Source: Sphingomonadales bacterium (GTDB lineage Bacteria; Pseudomonadota; Alphaproteobacteria; Sphingomonadales; Sphingomonadaceae). From it: a stretch of DNA of 49,729 nt. Position 1 is the first letter of the stretch. Each line of letters starts with the position of its first letter. Of the stretch, positions 34,027 to 41,383 are shown piece after piece. Location: NCBI GenBank assembly GCA_027486895.1, contig JAIXOE010000059.1, forward strand, positions 1-49,729, written 5' to 3'. The position numbers and the translations under genes are program-made. The notes below the pieces were generated by a model. It was not told the DNA's origin, searched no databases, and saw nothing but the letters and a program-made list of their open reading frames with translations.

Positions 34027-34995
34027 TCAGAAAATGGCGTGGTCGCCAAGGCTGGCAGTCCGTTCGCCCGAAAGCATTTTTCGATAATGTTCTGCCAGCG
34101 TTTCCTTGCCGGTTTCAGGCGTGGCATCGGCATCATATGTACCGGCAATTGGATCCCAACAAAGCATCGATTCGGTGGCATAATAACGGCCAATACGCGC
34201 GAGTTCCGCCTTTCGCGCGGCGGCGGGAAAAACGCGTCCGGCCGTTGCCAATAATGCAATAATCACATCAAGCATGGCCACCGGAACGTTTCTAAATTTG
34301 GGCTCCGTGCCCAATAAGTCGAACAACAACCCGCCGTGTTGTCGCGGTGTAATCGCGCTGCCGGGACCACCAATTGGAAGTATGCGGTTGCGCGCGGCCG
34401 GATCATCGACAGCATTGGCCAAATATTCGGCAAGGTCATCATCGCTGATTGGCTTGCACGCGGTCAAATTTCCATCGCCGAACAGCAAAAACGCCTTGCC
34501 CTTTTTCACGCGATCGATCTGACCCGATAATGATTTGAAAAACGCAGTTGGGCGCACAATCGTATGGTCCATGCCCGAAGACGTAAGCGCTTCTTCGAAC
34601 GCAATCTTTGCATGCTGAAATGCCAAAAGCGGCTTCTGCACGCAGATGGCCGACAGCAGGACCATATGCGTAATGCCGCTGAGCTTGGCGCACTCTAATG
34701 CTTGAAGATGTGCTTGATGGTCAATGCGCCAGGCGTCGTCCGCAGCGCCCGTCCGCGACGCCATGCACGACAACAGCACATCAAACTTTTCACCGCGAAA
34801 TCCGTTTTGCTTTAACGAGTGGAGGTCAGTTACGTCTCCAAAGCGCCATTCGCTGGCCGTGTCGTTGTCGCTATGCGCCCGGGAAGCGGGCCGCGCAAAG
34901 CACACCACATGATGACCGCGGCGTACCAAGGCAGCGCGCGTGGCTAGGCCGATGGTCCCAGTTGCTCCCAGCATGAAGATGCGTTTTGGCGTCAT
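34027..34995 (-). CDS. bciA: Divinyl (proto)chlorophyllide 8-vinyl reductase BciA
   Basis: NADPH-dependent reductase that converts the C-8 vinyl group of divinyl (proto)chlorophyllide to ethyl. The 322-residue protein is an atypical SDR/NmrA-like fold: Rossmann motif MLGATGTIGLATR near the N-terminus, VVCFARPASR, and the diagnostic GDGNLTACKPISDDDLAEYL (about residues 200-219) shared with plant DVR and Chlorobaculum BciA. ATG 34995 with AAGG six bases ahead is chosen; the frame runs open far upstream but crosses the tRNA. Its product is part of the bacteriochlorophyll pathway, so the PGC effectively extends to here. Confidence 0.9.
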   Translation of the reverse strand: MTPKRIFMLGATGTIGLATRAALVRRGHHVVCFARPASRAHSDNDTASEWRFGDVTDLHSLKQNGFRGEKFDVLLSCMASRTGAADDAWRIDHQAHLQALECAKLSGITHMVLLSAICVQKPLLAFQHAKIAFEEALTSSGMDHTIVRPTAFFKSLSGQIDRVKKGKAFLLFGDGNLTACKPISDDDLAEYLANAVDDPAARNRILPIGGPGSAITPRQHGGLLFDLLGTEPKFRNVPVAMLDVIIALLATAGRVFPAAARKAELARIGRYYATESMLCWDPIAGTYDADATPETGKETLAEHYRKMLSGERTASLGDHAIF

Positions 34996-35066
34996 ACGCG
35001 CCTTATGCCACAGGAAGTCCCGGCCGCAAGACGACGCTGAGTTGCGCCCATATTGATGAAAGAAAA

Positions 35067-35140
35067 TGGAGGCCCGAGCCGGAATCGAACCGGCGTGCAA
35101 GGATTTGCAGTCCTCTGCGTCACCACTCCGCCATCGGGCC
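35067..35140 (-). tRNA. tRNA-Cys (GCA)
   Basis: Cloverleaf on the minus strand: acceptor GGCCCGA pairs with TCGGGCC, anticodon loop CTGCAAA with GCA, T-loop GGTTCGAATCC, discriminator T as expected for tRNA-Cys, and an encoded CCA (35069-35067). Length is 74 with CCA. It lies 71 bp upstream of bciA. Confidence 0.97.
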
Positions 35141-35354
35141 TCTGAAACAACAACTTGCTTTAAAAGCAATGCCGCTATGTGGTGAAGGCGGGCACTTAGC
35201 GGCTTGGAGAATTCATTGCAACCGGCAATCTGGAATGCTGTGCCATGTGCGCCACAAGCCATGGAAAAAGTTGCTATTTGCACCCCGAAATAGGCCGTTC
35301 GTCTGAATCCCGCTTGGCGGGACGGGTTAGGGTAGCTAGAACCGGAATGAAAGA

Positions 35355-35376
35355 CTGTATTGTGTTTGCAATACAG
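35355..35376. promoter_or_regulatory. Perfect inverted repeat before the pcm-like/tolC operon
   Basis: CTGTATTG and CAATACAG are separated by TGTTTG, an 8-bp perfect inverted repeat ending 38 bp before ATG 35415. It looks like an operator for a dimeric regulator controlling the outer-membrane channel operon, or a leader hairpin. The regulator is not evident here. The rest of 35141-35354 shows no gene and presumably holds the tRNA and operon promoters. Confidence 0.5.
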
Positions 35377-35414
35377 TTGTGCCAAATGGCCAGCAGGTTA
35401 ATGGAAATATTCCG

Positions 35415-35999
35415 ATGGAATCAGGTAAATTTGAAGATATGCGGCGTTCAATGGTGGACAGCCAGCTGCGTACAAGCGGCGTAACCGAAAGCTGGGTGCT
35501 TGCCGCAATGGGTAGCATCGCACGCGAGGATTATGTCCCCGTTTCGCATCAGACAACGGCCTATATGGACCGCTCACTTGAGTTGGAAAACGGCCAAATG
35601 TTGAATCCGCCAGTGTCTACAGCTTTGCTGTTGCAGGCGGCGGAAGTGCGCGCCGATGACAATGTCCTGCTCGTTGGTCAGGCTGATGGATATGTCGCTG
35701 CGATATTGAAAACGCGGACACCGCATTTGACCACTGCAGCCGCAGACAATCTCGACGCGGCCAGCTCCAACGCACCTTATACCTGCATTATCTTAGATGG
35801 CGCAGCGGAAGAGCTTCCGGATGCGCTCTTCAAGCTCGCAGCGGATGGTGCCCGGTTGGTAACCGGCATCGTTGAGGGCGCCGTGACCCGCCTCGCAAAA
35901 GGATATGTGCACAGCGGGAAAGTTGCTTTGAAACCGATAGCGGATAGCGAGATCGCGCCTTTCGTTGCATTTGCCCGCAAACCGGAGTTTGTGTTTTGA
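35415..35999 (+). CDS. Degenerate protein-L-isoaspartate O-methyltransferase-like protein
   Basis: A 194-residue protein of the PCMT family. MRRSMVDSQLRTSGVTESWVL and the REDYVPVSHQTTAYMDRSLEL stretch match the family's N-terminal half. SAM motif I, normally GxGxG followed by Y, reads VGQADGYVAAIL, and the region between motif I and post-I is shortened, so catalysis is doubtful. ATG 35415 fits the family start; an in-frame GTG at 35379 would add 12 residues. Its stop overlaps the TTG start of the TolC-like gene. A PCMT-like gene directly before tolC is common in sphingomonads, hinting at a structural or regulatory role. Confidence 0.82.
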   Translation: MESGKFEDMRRSMVDSQLRTSGVTESWVLAAMGSIAREDYVPVSHQTTAYMDRSLELENGQMLNPPVSTALLLQAAEVRADDNVLLVGQADGYVAAILKTRTPHLTTAAADNLDAASSNAPYTCIILDGAAEELPDALFKLAADGARLVTGIVEGAVTRLAKGYVHSGKVALKPIADSEIAPFVAFARKPEFVF

Positions 36000-37462
36000 A
36001 CGCGCGTCGCTTTATCACAGTTGCCTTGCTCGCTTCGGCAGCATGTTCAGCACCAGCCATGGCGGATACGCTGCGCGATGCGCTGGTCTCGGCCTATGAA
36101 ACCAACCCGAACCTGACCGCGGCGCGCGAGGGGCAGCGCGCGACAAACGAGGGTGTGCCGCTCGCCAAAGCCAACGGCCGTCCCGATGTCACGGTTCAGC
36201 CATCCTATGTCGAAAACGTGTTACAGGATAGCGGCGCGTCGGTTGTCCAGGCGCGTGGCATCAGCATCAGCGGTACCATTTCCGCGCCGCTTTATGCCGG
36301 TGGTGGGATCCGAAACGCCGTGCGCGCCGCTGAAAATCGCGTCGAGGCAGGCTTTGCCAATTTACGTGGCACCGAAAGCGCAATTTTCTCCGCTGTCGTT
36401 GGCGCGTATATGGACGTCATTCGCGACGAATCGATTGTTGACCTGAACCGCGCTCAAGTTGGTGTACTCTCCGTCAATCTTGATGCCACACGTGACCGGT
36501 TCGAAATCGGTGATCTTACCCGAACCGATGTCGCTCAGTCCGAAGCACGTCTGGCACTGGCGACAAGCAACTTGGAAACGGCCCGCGCCAACCTCATTCG
36601 CTCAAAAGAAATTTACATTCAGCTTGTCGGTCGCGAGCCCGGAGAATTGCAGGCGCCTCCGCCTCTACCCAATTTACCCGCTACTCCCGACAGCGCCGTA
36701 ATCGTAGCGTTGGAAAGCAACCCTGACCTTATTGCGGCACGCGAGTCGCGCGAAGCGGCACGGTTTGACCGCCGTGCGGCCAATGCGTCGCGGCTTCCGA
36801 CAGTCAGCGTATTTACGTCGCCATCGTACAGCAATGCGCTTGGATCGATTTCGTCAAATATCCCCGGATTTCAAGCGGACAACAGTTCGCTGAACGCACA
36901 AGCAGGCGTTCGCGCAACCTTGCCATTATATCAAGGTGGCCAACCAGCGGCGCAAATCCGTCAAGCGCAGGCACGGCTTGGCCAGGCACAGGAACTGGAA
37001 ATCGCGTCTGAACGCGAAGTGATTGCACAAACGCGGGCGTCCTATGCCAGCTGGAAGGCTGCGCTTGATGTTATCGCTGCTTCGGAACGTGCGGTGTCGG
37101 CAAACGAGCTGTCACTGGAAGGCACGCGCGCTGAAAACAGCGTCGGCAATCGGACGATTCTCGACATTTTGAATGCCGAACAGGAATTGTTGAACAGCAA
37201 AGTTCAACTCGTTGCGGCCCGCCGCAATGCATATGTCGCTGGCTTCACATTGCTTGCAGCCATGGGCAAGGCCGAGGCACGCGATCTGGGCCTCGAAGGT
37301 GGGACTTTATACGATCCCGTCGCTGACTATGAAAAGGTTGAAGGCGCTTGGAACGACTGGTCGTCCCAGCCCGATCCTGTCGCAAAATCGACCCGCACCG
37401 TTGACACGCAAGCGCAAAAGGCAGAAATAGAACCCGTTCCTGCCGATGGCAGAACGCGCTAA
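35996..37462 (+). CDS. tolC: TolC family outer-membrane efflux channel
   Basis: A 488-residue outer-membrane factor that forms the trimeric exit duct of tripartite efflux pumps and type I secretion. The TTG start overlaps the upstream stop (TTGA) and gives a signal peptide with cleavage after about residue 23 (PAMA-DTLRDALVSAY). Two homologous halves of coiled-coil helices are visible (DVAQSEARLALATSNLE near 180 and AQIRQAQARLGQAQELE near 320), with beta segments such as ISGTISAPLYAGG and VRATLPLYQGG before each. The tail is charged and rich in Pro/Asp. No partner transporter genes are adjacent. Confidence 0.93.
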   Translation: MNARRFITVALLASAACSAPAMADTLRDALVSAYETNPNLTAAREGQRATNEGVPLAKANGRPDVTVQPSYVENVLQDSGASVVQARGISISGTISAPLYAGGGIRNAVRAAENRVEAGFANLRGTESAIFSAVVGAYMDVIRDESIVDLNRAQVGVLSVNLDATRDRFEIGDLTRTDVAQSEARLALATSNLETARANLIRSKEIYIQLVGREPGELQAPPPLPNLPATPDSAVIVALESNPDLIAARESREAARFDRRAANASRLPTVSVFTSPSYSNALGSISSNIPGFQADNSSLNAQAGVRATLPLYQGGQPAAQIRQAQARLGQAQELEIASEREVIAQTRASYASWKAALDVIAASERAVSANELSLEGTRAENSVGNRTILDILNAEQELLNSKVQLVAARRNAYVAGFTLLAAMGKAEARDLGLEGGTLYDPVADYEKVEGAWNDWSSQPDPVAKSTRTVDTQAQKAEIEPVPADGRTR

Positions 37463-37486
37463 TCCAACGCAGCGGGGGCAAATTTT

Positions 37487-37897
37487 ATGGCAGACAATCG
37501 CAGCGAACCTTCAATGGACGAGATATTGTCGTCTATTAAACGCATTATTGCCGATGACGACCGCAGCCGTCCCGCGACCAAACGCGCCAAGTCGGTTGCA
37601 CGCGAAGAGGAAGAAGAAGTGCTCGAGCTCACTGCCGCAGATGAAAATGCGATTGGTGAAGATAGCTTGCTGGACGATAGCAAAGCGCAAAGCCTGCGTC
37701 ATAGCTTCTCCGCGCTGCAAACGCTCTCCGAACCGGGTGTAGCTCCGCAAATCGTTCGGTCAGGGGAAACCTCGCTTGAGGGTCTGACGCGCGAATTGCT
37801 GCGTCCCATGCTGAAGGATTGGCTCGACACCCATTTGCCGCCGATTGTCGAAGCGATGGTCGAGCGCGAAATCACCCGCATCACGAAAAAGGGTTGA
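37487..37897 (+). CDS. DUF2497 (PopZ-like) protein
   Basis: A 136-residue protein with the two conserved ends of the DUF2497/PopZ family: an N-terminal SMDEILSSIKRIIADDD helix and a C-terminal block LTRELLRPMLKDWLDTHLPPIVEAMVEREI, joined by an acidic linker of low complexity (about 25-65). In Caulobacter PopZ the C-terminal helices form a polar scaffold and the N-terminal helix binds clients. Genes of this family commonly lie between tolC and valS in sphingomonads; here two extra genes separate it from valS. Its stop overlaps the next start (TGATG). Confidence 0.87.
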   Translation: MADNRSEPSMDEILSSIKRIIADDDRSRPATKRAKSVAREEEEEVLELTAADENAIGEDSLLDDSKAQSLRHSFSALQTLSEPGVAPQIVRSGETSLEGLTRELLRPMLKDWLDTHLPPIVEAMVEREITRITKKG

Positions 37898-39171
37898 TGC
37901 GCGCTGCGCTAATGCTCGCAACGGCGCTGGCGGTTTCGCCAACTGCTGCATTTGCGCAGAATATCTATATCGAAGCCGGCAGACTGTTGGATGTTCAGGC
38001 CGGTAAAGTCCTGACGGGGCAATGCATCAGCATAGCCGCTGACAAGATCACCACGGTCGCGCCATGTGGTTTGACACCTGCCGGCAGCGCGCGGCTAAAT
38101 TGGTCGGCCTACACGGTGTTGCCGGGTTTAATTGATCTCCACACCCATCTGGCCGACGCTGGCCAAAGCGCAGACCTTGCGTTGCCGCTAAAGACTTCAC
38201 CTGCCGCGACCGCATTGATCGGTGCCCATAATGCGCGACTGACGCTTGAGGCCGGATTCACGACGGTGCGTGATGTCGGAACATATCGCGGGTTAACCGA
38301 TATAGCATTGCGCGATGCCATCAATGCCGGCGACGTTCCTGGCCCACGCATGTTTGTTGCTGGCGCGTATATCACCATCCCGAAGGGTGGCGGCGAGCTG
38401 AATGGCGTCGTTCCCAATGAGCAACTTCCGGTCGACATGCGTCTGGGCATTGCCAGTACCCCGGAAGAAGCCGCCGCGAAAACAACGTTCTTGATAGATC
38501 AGGGCGCCGATTTCATCAAAACCATCGCCACTGGCGCGGTGCTCGCAATTGGTACGGAGCCCGGCGAGCCCGAATTGACCGAGGAGCAACTGCGCGCAGT
38601 GGTTACGACCGCCAAAGCGCGGGGCAAATTTGTAACTGCGCATGCGCATGGGGCGGTCGGGATTAAAAACGCCATCCGCGCTGGCGTGCGTTCAATCGAA
38701 CATGCCAGCCTGATCGACGACGAAGCACTAGAAATGGCAAAAGCCAGCGGGACATGGCTGGTGATGGACATTTACAATGGCGATTACATTGACGACGTCG
38801 GCACACGCGAAAAATGGCCGGAAGAATATCTGCGAAAGAACCGGGAAACGACCGATATCCAGCGCGCTCGTTTTCATAAAGCTGTGAAGATGGGCGTGAA
38901 GATTGCCTATGGAACCGACAGCGGCGTGTATCCGCACGGCGGCAATGCCAAGCAATTTGCGTATATGGTCCGCTATGGCATGACCCCGATGCAGGCCATT
39001 CAAAGCGCCACCACCCGCGCTGCGGAGCTACTAGGCAAACAAGATGTGCTGGGAAGCTTGCAGCCAGGGCGCTTTGCCGATTTGGTGGCTGTCGAAGGAG
39101 ATCCCCTTCAGGATATTGGCGTGCTCGAAAATCTGTCGCACGTCATGAAGGACGGCAAACTCATCCGCTAA
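37897..39171 (+). CDS. Exported metal-dependent amidohydrolase
   Basis: A 424-residue amidohydrolase-superfamily enzyme with a signal peptide (MRAALMLATALAVSPTAAFA, cleaved before QNIYIEAG). Metal-binding features are present in order: LIDLHTHLAD (HxH), a Lys in FIKTIATGAV (likely bridging carboxylysine), TAHAHG, RSIEHASLID and GTDSGVYPHGG (catalytic Asp). This pattern fits the Xaa-Pro dipeptidase/prolidase-like and imidazolonepropionase-like groups; the substrate is unknown, but an adjacent exported S9 peptidase suggests shared peptide degradation in the periplasm. The start is fixed by overlap with the upstream stop and by the signal peptide. Confidence 0.9.
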   Translation: MRAALMLATALAVSPTAAFAQNIYIEAGRLLDVQAGKVLTGQCISIAADKITTVAPCGLTPAGSARLNWSAYTVLPGLIDLHTHLADAGQSADLALPLKTSPAATALIGAHNARLTLEAGFTTVRDVGTYRGLTDIALRDAINAGDVPGPRMFVAGAYITIPKGGGELNGVVPNEQLPVDMRLGIASTPEEAAAKTTFLIDQGADFIKTIATGAVLAIGTEPGEPELTEEQLRAVVTTAKARGKFVTAHAHGAVGIKNAIRAGVRSIEHASLIDDEALEMAKASGTWLVMDIYNGDYIDDVGTREKWPEEYLRKNRETTDIQRARFHKAVKMGVKIAYGTDSGVYPHGGNAKQFAYMVRYGMTPMQAIQSATTRAAELLGKQDVLGSLQPGRFADLVAVEGDPLQDIGVLENLSHVMKDGKLIR

Positions 39172-39211
39172 TTTTCTTGCCTGCCTGCCGTGCGCTGACT
39201 AGCGTGTGGCT

Positions 39212-41260
39212 ATGAGAAAAACCATCATGCTTGCCGCAATCATCGGCACTTCCGCCCTTTCCTCTGCTGCGTTTGCGCGCCCGATGACAGAGACCGACCT
39301 CGCAACAATGAAGCGCCTTTCTGGTGCAACAGCATCGCCCGATGGGACCGTGATCGCCTATCAGGTACGCGAGACGGATTTGGACGCGAATAAGGGCAAG
39401 ACTAACCTCTACATGCTCAAAATTGGTGCCAATCCGCAGCCAATAATATTCGCATCAAAGCCAGACAAGAATGAGCACGACCCCGCCTTTGCCCCGGATG
39501 GCAAAAGCATTTTCTACATCAGCAATGAAAGCGGATCGGACCAGATTTGGCGCTATGACATCGCGACAGCGACAACCGCTCAAGCGAGTAATTTCAAGGC
39601 CGATGTCAGCGGGTTCAAAATCTCTCCGGATGGACAGAAATTTGCAGTCTGGGGCGATATTGCCCGTGATTGCATGGAATTTGGATGCGAAAAGGACGGT
39701 GACACATCAAAACCCGGCCCCGGAACTGGTCGTGAATATGACCAGCTTATGGTGCGCCACTGGGACCAATGGGAAACACCGGGCAATTACAGCCGGGTGT
39801 TCACTGTCGTGCTGGGAGCAGATGGCAAGCTTGGTACGCTGGGTGAGGCCATGGACGGCAACCTCGTCGGCGACGCCCCATCCAAGCCCTTTGGCGGCGG
39901 CGAAGAGATCAGCTGGAGCGCCGACAGCAGCGGCCTTGCGTACACGCTCCGGTTGGCGGACAAAAATGAAGCAAAGTCCACCAATCTCGATATTTACGGC
40001 GCGTCGCTAAAGTCCAAGGAAATTATTAATCTGACCGCTGACAATGCCGGCATGGACACGACACCGGCCATGTCGCCTGATGGCAAATGGATGGCATGGA
40101 CGTCCATGCCGCGCGCGACCTACGAAGCCGACAGGCTTGTCGTGAAGCTGATGGATTTGAAGAGCGGCAAAGTAACCGCGCTTACCGAAAAGTGGGACCG
40201 CTCCGTGGCGTCGCTTGCATGGTCCTTGGACAGCCAAAGCTTGCTCGTGACCGCGCAGGATGTGCTGGAAACACCGCTCTATCGGGTTGACCTGAAAGGC
40301 AAAGTCACGCGGCTTACAGATCGCGGCAGCATCGCTGAAGCCGTTCCGCTGAAAAATGGCGGTATCGTCTACGCCATCAACAGCATCGCTGGTCCATCCG
40401 ACTTGGTGCACATGGATGCCAAGGGCAAAACGACACGACTGACGAATGTAAATGCGGACACACTCGCTACGCTCGACCCAGTCAACTACCAGAAATTCGA
40501 TTTTGCCGGTGCCAATGGCGAACAGGTATTTGGCCAAATCGTGAAGCCGCAAAATGCGACGGGTAGGCTGCCCGTTTTGTTGCTGGTGCATGGTGGACCA
40601 CAGGGTTCGTTCAACAACAGCTGGTCCTATCGCTGGAACCCGGCGGTCATGGCATCGCAAGGCTATGCCGTTGTGACCATCGATTTTCACGGGTCCACCG
40701 GATATGGCCAGAAGTTCACCGACAGCATCAACAAGAACTGGGGCGGATGGCCGCTTGAAGATTTGCAAAAGGGCATGGACGCCGTTGGCAAAATCGACAC
40801 GCAACTTGATACCGCAAACGCCTGTGCGCTTGGTGGATCATATGGCGGTTACATGATGAACTGGATTTCGGGCAACTGGCCCGACCGTTTCAAATGCCTC
40901 GTCAATCATGCCGGAATTTTCGACCTCCGCGCAATGGCCTATGAAACCGAAGAATTGTGGTTCGACCAATGGGATAATGGTGGACCGTGGACAACGCGGA
41001 CAGATGGCGAAAAATGGAACCCCGTAAACCATGTTGCTAAGTGGAAAACACCGACTTTGGTCATCCACGGCGAAAAGGACTATCGCATTCCTTATTCGCA
41101 AAGCCTCGCGGCCTTCACGGCGTTGCAGCAGCAGGGCGTGGAATCGAAACTGTTGGTATTCCCTGACGAAAACCATTGGGTGCTTAAGCCAAAAAATTCC
41201 ATCCAGTGGCACCAGACTGTGTTCGCTTGGCTGGCCAAGCATTTGAAAGACGCGAGGTAA
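39212..41260 (+). CDS. Exported S9 family prolyl oligopeptidase-like peptidase
   Basis: A 682-residue serine peptidase with a signal peptide ending near SSAAFA. An N-terminal beta-propeller (about 30-430, repeated SPDGK-type motifs such as ISPDGQKFAVWG and MSPDGKWMAWTS) is followed by an alpha/beta hydrolase domain with the nucleophile in GGSYGGYMMNW and the catalytic His in FPDENHWVLKP; the Asp is likely in HGEKDYRIPY. It belongs to the dipeptidyl/acylaminoacyl peptidase group. ATG 39212 begins the signal peptide cleanly; an in-frame GTG at 39206 adds two residues. A terminator-like hairpin follows. Confidence 0.92.
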   Translation: MRKTIMLAAIIGTSALSSAAFARPMTETDLATMKRLSGATASPDGTVIAYQVRETDLDANKGKTNLYMLKIGANPQPIIFASKPDKNEHDPAFAPDGKSIFYISNESGSDQIWRYDIATATTAQASNFKADVSGFKISPDGQKFAVWGDIARDCMEFGCEKDGDTSKPGPGTGREYDQLMVRHWDQWETPGNYSRVFTVVLGADGKLGTLGEAMDGNLVGDAPSKPFGGGEEISWSADSSGLAYTLRLADKNEAKSTNLDIYGASLKSKEIINLTADNAGMDTTPAMSPDGKWMAWTSMPRATYEADRLVVKLMDLKSGKVTALTEKWDRSVASLAWSLDSQSLLVTAQDVLETPLYRVDLKGKVTRLTDRGSIAEAVPLKNGGIVYAINSIAGPSDLVHMDAKGKTTRLTNVNADTLATLDPVNYQKFDFAGANGEQVFGQIVKPQNATGRLPVLLLVHGGPQGSFNNSWSYRWNPAVMASQGYAVVTIDFHGSTGYGQKFTDSINKNWGGWPLEDLQKGMDAVGKIDTQLDTANACALGGSYGGYMMNWISGNWPDRFKCLVNHAGIFDLRAMAYETEELWFDQWDNGGPWTTRTDGEKWNPVNHVAKWKTPTLVIHGEKDYRIPYSQSLAAFTALQQQGVESKLLVFPDENHWVLKPKNSIQWHQTVFAWLAKHLKDAR

Positions 41261-41274
41261 GCACAGCTGCGCAA

Positions 41275-41314
41275 GCCAACGGCGCGTGATCGCTGTTGGC
41301 GCGAGGCTTTTTCT
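41275..41314 (+). terminator. Possible terminator after the S9 peptidase
   Basis: GCCAACGGCG (41275-41284) pairs with CGCTGTTGGC (41291-41300) through ten pairs including one G-U, around CGTGAT. A T5 tract follows about seven bases later, further than usual, so termination may be partial. Confidence 0.45.
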
Positions 41315-41383
41315 TGGCTGTTCAACCATATGTCGTGTGGTGAGGGTTTCCCTTTCCCGTGAGGCTCGTTATGGCACGAACCC

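Noticed and set aside
34996-35385. Upstream extension of the bciA frame to a 452-residue protein
   Set aside because: The extension runs across the tRNA-Cys gene and has no resemblance to BciA; ATG 34995 has a ribosome site and starts the Rossmann fold properly.
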